Assembly: GCA_041487355.1 (NCBI GenBank)
Contig: JBGPND010000002.1
Location: forward strand, 29,037 to 93,036
Origin: JAMXLO01 sp041487355
GTDB taxonomy: Bacteria > Pseudomonadota > Alphaproteobacteria > Acetobacterales > Acetobacteraceae
Direction: 5' to 3'
DNA: 64,000 nucleotides
Part shown: positions 8,095-15,863 of the stretch, in pieces
How the letters are laid out: each line of letters starts with the position of its first letter
How positions within the stretch are numbered: position 1 is the stretch's first letter
Program-made: the position numbers and the translations under genes
Notes under the pieces: generated by a model
Database searches by the model: none
Told to the model about the DNA's origin: nothing
The model's input: only the letters and a program-made list of their open reading frames with translations

Positions 8095-9131
8095 TGCAGC
8101 TATCGCTGATCGTGCCTGCACCGCTCGATGCCGTCTCGGGCGGCTACGCCTATGATCGCCGCATCGTCGCCGGCCTGCGCGAGGCAGGCCATACCGTGAA
8201 GGTCGTCGAACTCCTGGGCAGCCATCCGCTCGCCGATGAAGCCGCGCGCGATGCCGCCTGCGCCGCGTGGGATGGCTTGCCCGATACGACTCGCCCGATC
8301 ATCGATGGCCTGGCCTTGCCCGCCTTCGCCGGCATGGAAGACGCATTGACGGCGCGCAACGCCGCTGGCGTTATCCATCATCCGACCGCGCTGGAGACCG
8401 GCTTCGGCGAAGCCGACCGTGCCGGATTGCTCGCCATCGAGAAGCGCCTGCTGCCGCGGCTCGCGCGGGTCATCGTCACCAGCGAGACAACCGGCGACCG
8501 GCTCGCCGCGGATTTCGGCGTCGAGCCCGAACGCATCAAGGTTGTGGTGCCAGGTACCGACGAGGCGCCACGCAGCCTCGGGTCCGGCGGCCCGACCTGC
8601 CGCATCATCTCGGTCGGCACGCTGGTGCCGCGCAAGGGTCATGACGTGTTGCTGCGCGCACTCGCGAGACTGTTCGACCTCGACTGGCAGCTCACCATCG
8701 TCGGCTCCCCCGAACGCGATCCGGTGCACGCCAAGACGCTTGCGGCACTCGCCGAGGAACTCGGCATTGCCAACCGCGTGCGCTTCGCCGGGGAGGCGAC
8801 CGACGCGGCGCTGGAAGCACTCTGGCGCGAGGCAGACATCTTTGCGCTGGCCACACACTGGGAAGGCTACGGGATGGCGGTGGCGGAAGCGCTGAAGCGC
8901 GGCCTGCCGGTGGCTGTCACCGCCGGCGGCGCCGCGGGGTCTTTGGTGACGCCAGAGGCGGGCGTGGTCTGCCAGCCCGGCGACCACATCAATCTCTCGA
9001 AGGCGCTGCGCCGCCTCATCTTCGATGCCACCTTGCGGCATGACATGGCGGAAGCCGCGTGGCAGGTCGGCCAGACCTTGCCGAGCTGGCAGACGCAGGC
9101 GAGGGAATTCGCCCAGGCCCTGGCCGGGTGA
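8094..9131 (+). CDS. Family 4 glycosyltransferase
   Basis: The 345-residue protein is a GT-B fold glycosyltransferase of family 4. It starts LSLIVPAPLDAVSGGYAYDR, a typical acceptor-domain opening with the GG loop. The donor domain has ISVGTLVPRKGHDVLLRAL near residue 180 and EGYGMAVAEALKRGLPVAVT near 258, the EX7E-type motif that binds the nucleotide sugar. No signal peptide or membrane segment is present, so a soluble cytoplasmic acceptor fits. Its ATG overlaps the stop of the pterin-synthase-like gene by one base, and its stop overlaps the methyltransferase GTG. I infer that it glycosylates the product of the preceding reductive genes. Confidence 0.88.
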   Translation: MQLSLIVPAPLDAVSGGYAYDRRIVAGLREAGHTVKVVELLGSHPLADEAARDAACAAWDGLPDTTRPIIDGLALPAFAGMEDALTARNAAGVIHHPTALETGFGEADRAGLLAIEKRLLPRLARVIVTSETTGDRLAADFGVEPERIKVVVPGTDEAPRSLGSGGPTCRIISVGTLVPRKGHDVLLRALARLFDLDWQLTIVGSPERDPVHAKTLAALAEELGIANRVRFAGEATDAALEALWREADIFALATHWEGYGMAVAEALKRGLPVAVTAGGAAGSLVTPEAGVVCQPGDHINLSKALRRLIFDATLRHDMAEAAWQVGQTLPSWQTQAREFAQALAG

Positions 9132-9976
9132 CGGAACGCTTCGACGCAGACTGGCTCACGCTGCGCGAATCATTCGACCACGCCGCACGCAGCGTTGTGC
9201 TGGCGCGGCGATTGGCTGATCGACTTCCCAGGCGGCCCCGCCTGCTCGATCTCGGCGCCGGAACCGGCAGCCTGTTCCGCTTCCTGGCGCCGATCATCGG
9301 CCGAGGCCAGGACTGGATCCTGGTCGACGCCGACGCCGCCTTGCTGGACGAAGCATTCGGCCGCACCGCCGCCTGGGCGCGGCGGCAAGGCTTCGCCGCC
9401 ACCGCGCCGGATGACGCGTTGCTCGTCTCCACGCCGCGCGGGCTGTGGCGGATGCAGGCGCTGACACTCGATCTCGCCACAGTCAAGCTTCCCAAGACGG
9501 ATGCGGTGCTGTGCAGCGCGCTGCTCGATCTGGTTTCCTCGGCGTGGCTCGGGCGCCTGTTCGACGCGCTGCGCGTCCCGTTCCTCGCCTGCCTGACGGT
9601 GGACGGTCGCGAAGCCTGGCAGCCCTATCATCCGAACGACGCACTGGTGCGCGCGGCGTTCCGGCGCGACCAGCGGCGTGACAAGGGGTTCGGGCCGGCG
9701 CTCGGCATGGCGGCGCCGTCCGTCGCGCTGAAGGCGCTTGCCGCACGCGGCTTCGTGACGTCATCGGCTCCGACAGATTGGCACGTGCCGCGCACCGCCT
9801 TGCGCATGCAGCGTGCGTTGATCGAGGGCACCGCCGATGCCGCGCGCAACGCGAGGCCTCCACAAAGCCGCGCCATCGCGGACTGGCAGGATGCGCGGCT
9901 TCGTCAGGCGATGCGGGCGAGGCTTGCCATCCGCATCGGCCACCGCGACATACTGGCGATGCCACCAGGAGGATGA
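9128..9976 (+). CDS. Class I SAM-dependent methyltransferase
   Basis: The 282-residue reading begins at a GTG at 9128 that overlaps the glycosyltransferase stop (GTGA). Motif I, LLDLGAGTGS, is at residues 39-48; ILVDADAALLDEA near 69 is the acidic loop that binds the ribose of S-adenosylmethionine, and DAVLCSALLDLVSS near 120 is the post-motif region. The N-terminal RESFDHAARS resembles a family of methyltransferases often placed beside glycosyltransferases. The C-terminal 50 residues are arginine-rich. No target can be assigned; the tight coupling makes it the tailoring enzyme of the same pathway. The next gene, otnK, starts four bases after its stop. Confidence 0.85.
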   Translation: MTERFDADWLTLRESFDHAARSVVLARRLADRLPRRPRLLDLGAGTGSLFRFLAPIIGRGQDWILVDADAALLDEAFGRTAAWARRQGFAATAPDDALLVSTPRGLWRMQALTLDLATVKLPKTDAVLCSALLDLVSSAWLGRLFDALRVPFLACLTVDGREAWQPYHPNDALVRAAFRRDQRRDKGFGPALGMAAPSVALKALAARGFVTSSAPTDWHVPRTALRMQRALIEGTADAARNARPPQSRAIADWQDARLRQAMRARLAIRIGHRDILAMPPGG

Positions 9977-9980
9977 CGCC

Positions 9981-11246
9981 ATGCTGCTGGGTGCGATCGC
10001 CGACGACTTCACCGGAGCGACCGACCTCGCCTCCATGCTGGTCCGTGGCGGCATGCGCACGGTGCAGTTCATCGGCGTGCCGCACCCGGGAGGGCATGCA
10101 CCCGACGCCGATGCCGTCGTCGTCGCGCTGAAGTCGCGCACCGCGCCGGTGCGGCAGGCGGTCGAGGAAAGCCTGGCCGCGCTCGACTGGCTGCGCGAGG
10201 CCGGCTGCCAGCAGTTCTTCTTCAAGTACTGCTCCACCTTCGACAGCACCGATGCCGGGAATATCGGTCCGGTGGCGGATGCGCTGACCGCGGCACTGGG
10301 CTGCGGCTTTGCGCTCGCCTGCCCTGCGTTCCCGGCCAACGCGCGCAGCGTCTACCAGGGCCATCTGTTCGTTGGCGGCACACTGCTGAACGAGAGCGGC
10401 ATGGAGCACCATCCGCTGACGCCAATGACCGATGCGAACCTGGTCCGCGTGCTGTCGCGGCAGACCGACGGCACGGTCGGCTTGGTGCCGTACGCGACGG
10501 TCGAGCATGGGGCGATGGCGATCCGCCAGGCGATGACGGCGCTGAAGGAGCAGGGACGCCGCTACGCCATCGTCGATGCGGTCAGCGATTCCCATCTGCT
10601 GGCGATCGGCGAAGCGGCCGAGCATCATGCGCTGATCACTGGCGGTTCCGGCATCGCGATGGGCCTGCCGGCGAATTTCCGCCGCGCGGGCAAGCTGCCG
10701 GAGCGGAGCGATGCCGCTTCGCTGCCGATGCTCGCTGGCCATGCCGCCGTGCTGGCTGGTTCCTGTTCGCGCGCGACTCTCGGGCAGGTCGACTTCGCGC
10801 GCGAGCACGTGCCAGTGTTGCAACTCGATCCCGTCGCCACGCCTGACGCCGCGCGGATGGTCGCAGCCGCGCGCGACTGGATCACCGACAGGCTTGGTGC
10901 CTCCCCCATCGTCATCGCGGCCTCGGCGCCACCGGACAAGGTGGCGGCGCTGCAGCAGCTTCTCGGGCGTGACGCGGCAGGCGCGCTGATCGAACAGACG
11001 CTGGCACACATCGCAGAGGATCTCGTCGCGCGTGGCGTGCGACGGCTGGTCGTCGCAGGCGGCGAAACCGCCGGCGCCGTGGTCTCGCGCCTCGGCGTGC
11101 GCAGCTTGCGCATCGGCGCGGAGATCGATCCGGGCGTGCCGTGGACCTATGCCGAAGGCGGCACCACACCGCTGCTGCTGTCGCTGAAGTCAGGCAACTT
11201 CGGCAGCCGCGACTTCTTCCTCAAGGCCTTCGAGGTGCTGCCATGA
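9981..11246 (+). CDS. otnK: 3-oxo-tetronate kinase (DUF1537 four-carbon acid sugar kinase)
   Basis: OtnK phosphorylates 3-oxo-tetronate at C4 so that the decarboxylase OtnC can turn it into dihydroxyacetone phosphate. The 421-residue protein has the DUF1537 N-terminal domain, opening LLGAIADDFTGATDLASML with the DDFTGA substrate motif. The C-terminal nucleotide-binding domain carries LVVAGGETAGAVVSRLGV near residue 358. The start is ATG 9981 after an AGGAGG site; a longer in-frame reading from 9837 overlaps the methyltransferase and is not coding. The adjacent class II aldolase confirms the OtnK/OtnC pair. No tetronate dehydrogenase or isomerase gene is present beside them. Confidence 0.9.
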   Translation: MLLGAIADDFTGATDLASMLVRGGMRTVQFIGVPHPGGHAPDADAVVVALKSRTAPVRQAVEESLAALDWLREAGCQQFFFKYCSTFDSTDAGNIGPVADALTAALGCGFALACPAFPANARSVYQGHLFVGGTLLNESGMEHHPLTPMTDANLVRVLSRQTDGTVGLVPYATVEHGAMAIRQAMTALKEQGRRYAIVDAVSDSHLLAIGEAAEHHALITGGSGIAMGLPANFRRAGKLPERSDAASLPMLAGHAAVLAGSCSRATLGQVDFAREHVPVLQLDPVATPDAARMVAAARDWITDRLGASPIVIAASAPPDKVAALQQLLGRDAAGALIEQTLAHIAEDLVARGVRRLVVAGGETAGAVVSRLGVRSLRIGAEIDPGVPWTYAEGGTTPLLLSLKSGNFGSRDFFLKAFEVLP

Positions 11247-11875
11247 CCGAGGACGCAACCCGCCATTTGCTGGTGGAACTGGCCGCTTCGCTGTTCGCCC
11301 GAGGCTTTTCGGTGGGCAGCGCCGGCAATATCAGCGTCCGCCTTGCCGACGGCTATCTGATCACGCCGACCAACTCGAGCCTGGGACGGCTCGATCCCGC
11401 GCGTTTGTCGCGGCTGGATGCCGACTTCCGGCACGTCGGCGGCGACAAGCCGTCGAAGGAAGTGTTCATGCACCGCGCGTTCTACGGCGCGCGGAAGGAT
11501 GCCGGTGCCGTGGTGCATCTGCATTCCACGATGGCGACCGCGGTTGCCTGTCTGCCGGATGTCGACGCCGCGAATCCGATCCCGCCGCTGACGCCCTATT
11601 TCGTCATGCGGGTCGGACGGAGCATGCCGATCGTGGAGTACTACCGGCCCGGCGATCCGGCGATGGAGCCGGCGATCCACGCCGCGGCACGCGATGCGCG
11701 CACGGTGCTGCTAGCGAATCATGGTCCGGTGGTGTCGGGCAAGACGCTGACCGATGCGGTCTACGCGGCGGAGGAGCTGGAGGAAGCCGCGAAACTCTAT
11801 CTCCTGCTGCGCGGCACGACACCGCGCCTGCTGACGCCGTGCCAGGTGGACGATCTTCTCTCGACGTTCGGCTGA
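11243..11875 (+). CDS. otnC: 3-oxo-tetronate 4-phosphate decarboxylase (class II aldolase family)
   Basis: The 210-residue protein belongs to the class II aldolase/adducin family. GSAGNISVRLADGYLITPTN near residue 24 is the substrate and phosphate-binding region; the zinc site is formed by HLHS near residue 90 and NHGPVVSG near 155, and a glutamate follows in PSKEVFMHRAFY. It would decarboxylate 3-oxo-tetronate 4-phosphate to dihydroxyacetone phosphate. The ATG overlaps the otnK stop by four bases. Its own TGA stop falls inside the first arm of a 32-base perfect inverted repeat, which may act as the transcript end for the long plus-strand gene run. Confidence 0.88.
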   Translation: MTEDATRHLLVELAASLFARGFSVGSAGNISVRLADGYLITPTNSSLGRLDPARLSRLDADFRHVGGDKPSKEVFMHRAFYGARKDAGAVVHLHSTMATAVACLPDVDAANPIPPLTPYFVMRVGRSMPIVEYYRPGDPAMEPAIHAAARDARTVLLANHGPVVSGKTLTDAVYAAEELEEAAKLYLLLRGTTPRLLTPCQVDDLLSTFG

Positions 11876-11970
11876 TGGGTTTCGCTGCGCTCTACCCATC
11901 CTACGGGTTACGGGTTACGGGTGCGTAGGTGCGCATTGCGTAGGATGGGTAGAGCGCAGCGAAACCCATC
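11874..11970. repeat. Perfect 32-bp inverted repeat, core of the palindromic family
   Basis: Arms 11874-11905 and 11939-11970 are perfect reverse complements. Each holds the family core GATGGGTTTCGCTGCGCTC. The loop contains two tandem copies of GGGTTAC. Unlike the 162-base copies, the outer ends are missing. The left arm overlaps the stop codon of otnC. Confidence 0.85.
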
Positions 11971-11974
11971 GGGC

Positions 11975-12000
11975 AAAAAGAAGGGCGCCAGTTGGCGCCC
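11975..12000 (-). terminator. Rho-independent terminator of the histone-like gene
   Basis: On the minus strand an eight-base-pair GC-rich stem (11983-12000, GGGCGCCA paired with TGGCGCCC) is followed by a T-rich tract, TTCTTTTT. It lies 50 bases after the stop at 12050. A second perfect nine-base stem with a six-base loop (12014-12037) sits between. Confidence 0.75.
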
Positions 12001-12049
12001 TCAGTGCGTCGGACCCGGCTCCGTTCATGGAGCCGGGATCGGCGGCGTC

Positions 12050-12505
12050 TCAGTTCATCGACTCGGAGCCATTTGACGGCATCGACTCCGCTGCCGGAGC
12101 CGCGGCAGCAGCAGCCTTCCGACGTCCGCCCATCTTGCGCGCAGCCCCCGTCTTGCGCGCAGCCCCCGTCTTGCGCGCAGCCCCCGTCTTGCGTGCAGCC
12201 CCCGTCTTGCGTGCCACTGCCTTCTTGCGACCAGCAGTCTTCTTCCGACCGGCCGCCTTCTTCACACCGGCCTTCTTCACGCCAGCCTTGCGACCGGCAG
12301 TCTTGCGCACGCCAGCCTTCTTCGGTGCGGCCTTGCGGCCTGCTGCCTTCTTGCGCCCGACGGTCTTGCGGCCTGCTGCCTTCTTCGGCGCAGCCTTCTT
12401 GCGGCCGGCTGTCTTCTTCGCCGCAGCCTTCTTGCGGCCGCCGGCGCGCATCGCCAGCGCCTGCGCGCGCGGCAGCTCGGTGGTGGTGGTTTCGTCGTTG
12501 CTCAC
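12050..12505 (-). CDS. Histone H1-like lysine/alanine-rich DNA-binding protein
   Basis: From a GTG at 12505, with AAGGAG nine bases upstream, the reading gives 151 residues starting VSNDETTTTELPRAQALAMR. After residue 25 it is almost entirely alanine, lysine, arginine and glycine in KKAA/GRK-type repeats, the composition of bacterial H1-like proteins (HctB/AlgP type) that bind DNA through an unfolded basic tail. A block of four 6-residue repeats (ARKTGA) comes from tandem 18-base DNA repeats. The last 15 residues turn acidic and polar. The N-terminal 25 residues are the only non-repetitive part. The longer reading to 12688 is rejected because the ribosome site points to 12505. A terminator follows the stop. 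Confidence 0.8.
   Translation of the reverse strand: MSNDETTTTELPRAQALAMRAGGRKKAAAKKTAGRKKAAPKKAAGRKTVGRKKAAGRKAAPKKAGVRKTAGRKAGVKKAGVKKAAGRKKTAGRKKAVARKTGAARKTGAARKTGAARKTGAARKMGGRRKAAAAAAPAAESMPSNGSESMN
12134..12205. repeat. Four tandem 18-bp repeats inside the histone-like gene
   Basis: Four consecutive 18-base units (plus-strand unit CTTGCGCGCAGCCCCCGT; the fourth differs by one base) encode ARKTGA on the minus strand. A fifth, degenerate unit follows. Such arrays change length by slippage in whole codons. Confidence 0.9.
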
Positions 12506-12985
12506 CTGTTGGAACTCCTTCTGGTGTCGTTGGTTGCTCTCGCGCGGTTGACCAACGGCCGCCCATGCAGCCGGTTCCGCACCAGGCCTGCCGCAGCGAT
12601 CGAACCGTGCAGACAGACCAGCTTCATCGGGCCGGCGATCCGGCGTGGGACTGTGCCTTCCACGCGCGCCAGTGCCGCACATGTCCACAAGCGCGACGAA
12701 CGGACCTGGCGCATGTTACCTGCTGCGCCGCCGTCTTCGTCGCTTCTGCGATCCCGCATCCGACGTCGATGCTCGATCGGCTGTGCTTCACCTGGACGAG
12801 GCTGCGGTCAATGGACCGTCCTTCTGTTGTCGCGTGCAGCGCATCGACTCTTCGCGAATCGGATTCGCGCACACCGAATCCGCTATTCCGCGTCTCGCCC
12901 ATGCCTGTCAACAAAAAGCAACCGTTTCGTCGCGGTTTCGACGAAAAAACTGCGTGCGCGATGCAATGCGATGCATTGATGTCAC
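12506..12985. other. Intergenic region upstream of the histone-like gene
   Basis: About 480 bases separate the histone-like start from the prpC terminator. A minus-strand TTGACA lies near 12925-12930, but the candidate -10 (GAATAG) is weak and it is 400 bases from the start codon. The stretch around 12900-12980 is poorer in GC than its surroundings. No open frame here looks coding. Confidence 0.35.
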
Positions 12986-13018
12986 AGAAAACCGCCGCGA
13001 CATCGCTGCCGCGGCGGT
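12986..13018 (-). terminator. Terminator downstream of prpC
   Basis: A nine-base-pair stem (12991-12999 with 13010-13018, CGCGGCGGT type) followed on the minus strand by TTTTCT lies 23 bases after the prpC stop. Confidence 0.7.
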
Positions 13019-13040
13019 CTGTTCAGCGTGTGCGAAGCGC

Positions 13041-14195
13041 TCAGCGACGCTGATCGATCGGCACGAACAGCACGTTCTCGGGGCCGGTGTAGTTGGCGGT
13101 GGGACGGATCAGCTTGTTGTCGACGCGCTGCTCCATGACATGCGCGCCCCAGCCGGAGGTGCGCGCGATCACGAACAGCGGAGTGAACATCGACGTCGGC
13201 ACGCCGAGCATGTGGTAGGAGATCGCGCTGAACCAGTCGAGGTTGGCGAACATCTTCTTGGCGTCCGCCATGGTCGCCTCGATCCGGTCGGCAATGTCGA
13301 ACAGCTTCATCGAGCCGGCGGCCTGCGACAGCCGACGCGCCACCTCCTTGATCACTTTGTTCCGCGGATCGGCGATCGTGTAGACGGCATGGCCGAAGCC
13401 GATGATCACCTCGCGGTTGGCGACGCGCCGGCGGATGTCGGCTTCCGCCTCGTCGGGATCGGCGTAGCGGCTCTGGATTTCGAACGAGACCTCGTTGGCG
13501 CCGCCGTGCTTCGGCCCGCGTAGCGCGCCGATGCCTGCCGTGATCGCCGAGTACATGTCCGCGCCGGTACCAGCGACCACCCGGCAGGTGAAGGTCGAGG
13601 CGTTGAACTCATGCTCGGCATAGAGGATCAGCGAGGTGTGCATGGCGCGGACGAACATCTCGCTGGGCGGCTTGCCGTGCAGCAGATGCAGGAAATGCCC
13701 GCCGATGCTGTCATCGTCGGTCTCCACGTCGATCCGCTTGCCGTGATGGGCGTAGTGGTACCAATAGAGCAGCGCCGAGCCGAGGCAGGCCATCAGCCGG
13801 TCGATGATGTCGCGCGCGCCGGGCTGGTTCTGGTCGTCCTTCTCCGGCAACGCACAGCCAAGCGCCGACACCGCGGTGCGCATCACGTCCATCGGATGCG
13901 ACGCAGGGGGCAGCGCCTCCAGCACCTGTTTCAGCGAGGCCGGCAGCCCACGCAGCGCATGCAGCTTTGCCTTGTAGCTGACCAGCTCGGCGCGCGTCGG
14001 CAGCTTGCCGTGCACCAGCAGGTAGGCGATCTCCTCGAACTCGCAGTGCTCCGCGACATCCAGGATGTCGTAGCCGCAGTAGTGCAGGTCGTTGCCGGTG
14101 CGCCCGACGGTGCACAGCGCGGTGTTGCCGGCGGTGACGCCGGACAGGCCGACGCCTTTCTTCGCCCTGTTGGGAATGGCTGCGGTGTCGCTCAT
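13041..14195 (-). CDS. prpC: 2-methylcitrate synthase (citrate synthase family)
   Basis: PrpC condenses propionyl-CoA with oxaloacetate to 2-methylcitrate, the entry step of the methylcitrate cycle. The 384-residue protein has the citrate synthase fold with GLSGVTAGNTALCTVG near residue 16 (typical of methylcitrate synthases), catalytic histidines in GPKHGGANE near 238 and GFGHAVY near 278, and a CoA-binding DPRNKVIKE. The size fits the short type II form. The start at 14195 follows GAGGAGG; the longer reading to 14258 runs into prpD. prpD ends 13 bases upstream, which separates this enzyme from the housekeeping citrate synthase. No prpB lyase is in the window. Confidence 0.9.
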   Translation of the reverse strand: MSDTAAIPNRAKKGVGLSGVTAGNTALCTVGRTGNDLHYCGYDILDVAEHCEFEEIAYLLVHGKLPTRAELVSYKAKLHALRGLPASLKQVLEALPPASHPMDVMRTAVSALGCALPEKDDQNQPGARDIIDRLMACLGSALLYWYHYAHHGKRIDVETDDDSIGGHFLHLLHGKPPSEMFVRAMHTSLILYAEHEFNASTFTCRVVAGTGADMYSAITAGIGALRGPKHGGANEVSFEIQSRYADPDEAEADIRRRVANREVIIGFGHAVYTIADPRNKVIKEVARRLSQAAGSMKLFDIADRIEATMADAKKMFANLDWFSAISYHMLGVPTSMFTPLFVIARTSGWGAHVMEQRVDNKLIRPTANYTGPENVLFVPIDQRR

Positions 14196-14208
14196 GGTTC
14201 CGTCCTCC

Positions 14209-15708
14209 TCAGAAAATCCCCGGTTTGCCGACAGCCAGCGCGCCGGCGGGCAGGGCAACGTTCAATCGGTGCAGCTCATCCGCCTTCAGGCGCGGCAGCT
14301 CCTGCGCCGCTTCCAGGAAGCGGTTCGCCTCGCGGGTCGAGATGATGCCGTCGGTCAGCGTGGTGAATTTTGCGACGTAGTCGTCGCGGCCGAATGGCCT
14401 GGCGCCGTGCGGATGGGCGTTGGCCACGGCCAGTTCGTCGACGATGCGGCTGCCGTCCTGCAGCAGGATTTCGACGCGGCCGCCGAACGCCTGCTCGCCG
14501 GGATCGGTGGAGAGATAGCGGCGCTCCCACTCCGGATCCTCGCGCGTCTCGATCTTCCGCCAGAGCCGCACGGTGTCGGCTCGCGCGGCACGGCGCGGCG
14601 CGTAGCTGTCCACGTGGTGCCAGCGTCCGTCCTGCAAGGCGACCGCGAAGATGTACATGATCGAGTGGTCGAGCGTCTCGCGGCTGGCCTTCGGGTCCAT
14701 CTTCTGCGGGTCGTTGGCGCCGGTGCCGATCACGGCATGCGTGTGGTGGCTGGTGTGGATGGTGATGTTCTCGATCTTCTGCAGGTCGGCGATCTGCTCG
14801 CGCATGCGGAAGGCGAGGTCGATCAGCGCCTGCGACTGGTACTCGGCGCTGTGCTGCTTGGTGAAGCTGTCGAGGATGGCGCGCTTCGCTTCGCCCGGCG
14901 CGGGCAGCGGTACGCTGTAATGCGCGTCGGGCCCGTCGAGCAGCCAGGCGATAACAGAGTCCTCGCCTTCGTAGATCGGGCTTGGCGCGCCTTCGCCACG
15001 CATGACGCGATCCACCGCCTCCACCGCGAGCTTGCCGGCATGCGCCGGCGCGTAGGCCTTCCATGAGCTGATCTCGCCCTTGCGCGACTGACGCGTGGTG
15101 CAGCTGACATGCACAGCCTGCTGCACCGCCTGGTAGATCACCTCCTGCTTCAGCCCGAGCAAAGTGCCGATGCCGGCGGCCTGCGCGGGGCAGAGATGGG
15201 TGATGTGGTCGATCTTATGCTTGTGAAGCGAGATGGCGCGGACGAGGTCGATGTGGATCTCGTAGCCGGTGGCGATGCCGCGGATCAGGTCGCGGCCGGA
15301 CTTGCCCATGGTCTGCGCCACCGCGAGGACCGGCGGGATGTTGTCGCCGGGATGCGAGTAGTCGGCGGCGAGGAACGTGTCGTGCATGTCGAGCTCGCGC
15401 ACCGCGGTGCCGTTCGCCCAGGCAGCCCATTCGGGGCTGACGCGCTTGGCGGGCGCGACGCCGAACACCGTCGCCGCGTCCTTGCGCGGATGCCCCAGCG
15501 CCATGTCGCGCGCGGAGACCACCGGATGGCGGTTGATCGCGGCGATCGCCACGGCGGCGTTGTCGATGATGCGGTTGACGATCATGGCCGCGACATCGCG
15601 CTCGACCGGGACACGATCGGCGGCGACGGCGGCAATCTTCCAGGCGAGCTGATCCTCGCGCTTCAGGTTGGCCTTGGACGGGTGCACCCTCACGTCGTGC
15701 AGGATCAT
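14209..15708 (-). CDS. prpD: 2-methylcitrate dehydratase (MmgE/PrpD family)
   Basis: PrpD dehydrates 2-methylcitrate to 2-methyl-cis-aconitate. The 499-residue length and content match proteobacterial PrpD: NRIIDNAAVAIAAINRHPV near residue 45, ELDMHDTFLAADYSHPGDN near 105 and VSCTTRQSRKGEISSWKAYA near 202 are conserved active-site stretches. It is the first gene of a two-gene operon with prpC, with TCCTCC-complement ribosome sites before both. The 155 bases upstream are shared with the divergent hydantoinase gene. I see no PrpR-type regulator gene here. Confidence 0.92.
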   Translation of the reverse strand: MILHDVRVHPSKANLKREDQLAWKIAAVAADRVPVERDVAAMIVNRIIDNAAVAIAAINRHPVVSARDMALGHPRKDAATVFGVAPAKRVSPEWAAWANGTAVRELDMHDTFLAADYSHPGDNIPPVLAVAQTMGKSGRDLIRGIATGYEIHIDLVRAISLHKHKIDHITHLCPAQAAGIGTLLGLKQEVIYQAVQQAVHVSCTTRQSRKGEISSWKAYAPAHAGKLAVEAVDRVMRGEGAPSPIYEGEDSVIAWLLDGPDAHYSVPLPAPGEAKRAILDSFTKQHSAEYQSQALIDLAFRMREQIADLQKIENITIHTSHHTHAVIGTGANDPQKMDPKASRETLDHSIMYIFAVALQDGRWHHVDSYAPRRAARADTVRLWRKIETREDPEWERRYLSTDPGEQAFGGRVEILLQDGSRIVDELAVANAHPHGARPFGRDDYVAKFTTLTDGIISTREANRFLEAAQELPRLKADELHRLNVALPAGALAVGKPGIF

Positions 15709-15863
15709 GCGTTTCCTCCGTTCGATAACCCATGGGGCGCTGAACGGCAGGCTTGGCTGGCGTTCGTGCGCGGTTTAGCCTTCGTGCGATCCTTCGTAAG
15801 GTGGCGGCTCCGCAACGGCAAGCGCACCGCGCCGCAACTCACTGCCGGGGATACATATATATA

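Noticed and set aside
12134..12205. Short regularly spaced repeats that could suggest a CRISPR array
   Set aside because: The units are contiguous without spacers and lie within a coding sequence.
11901..12566. Alternative minus-strand frame rich in glutamine and glycine over the histone-like gene
   Set aside because: The lysine/alanine frame has a good ribosome site, GTG start and matching terminator, while this one is an out-of-frame reading of the same repeats.
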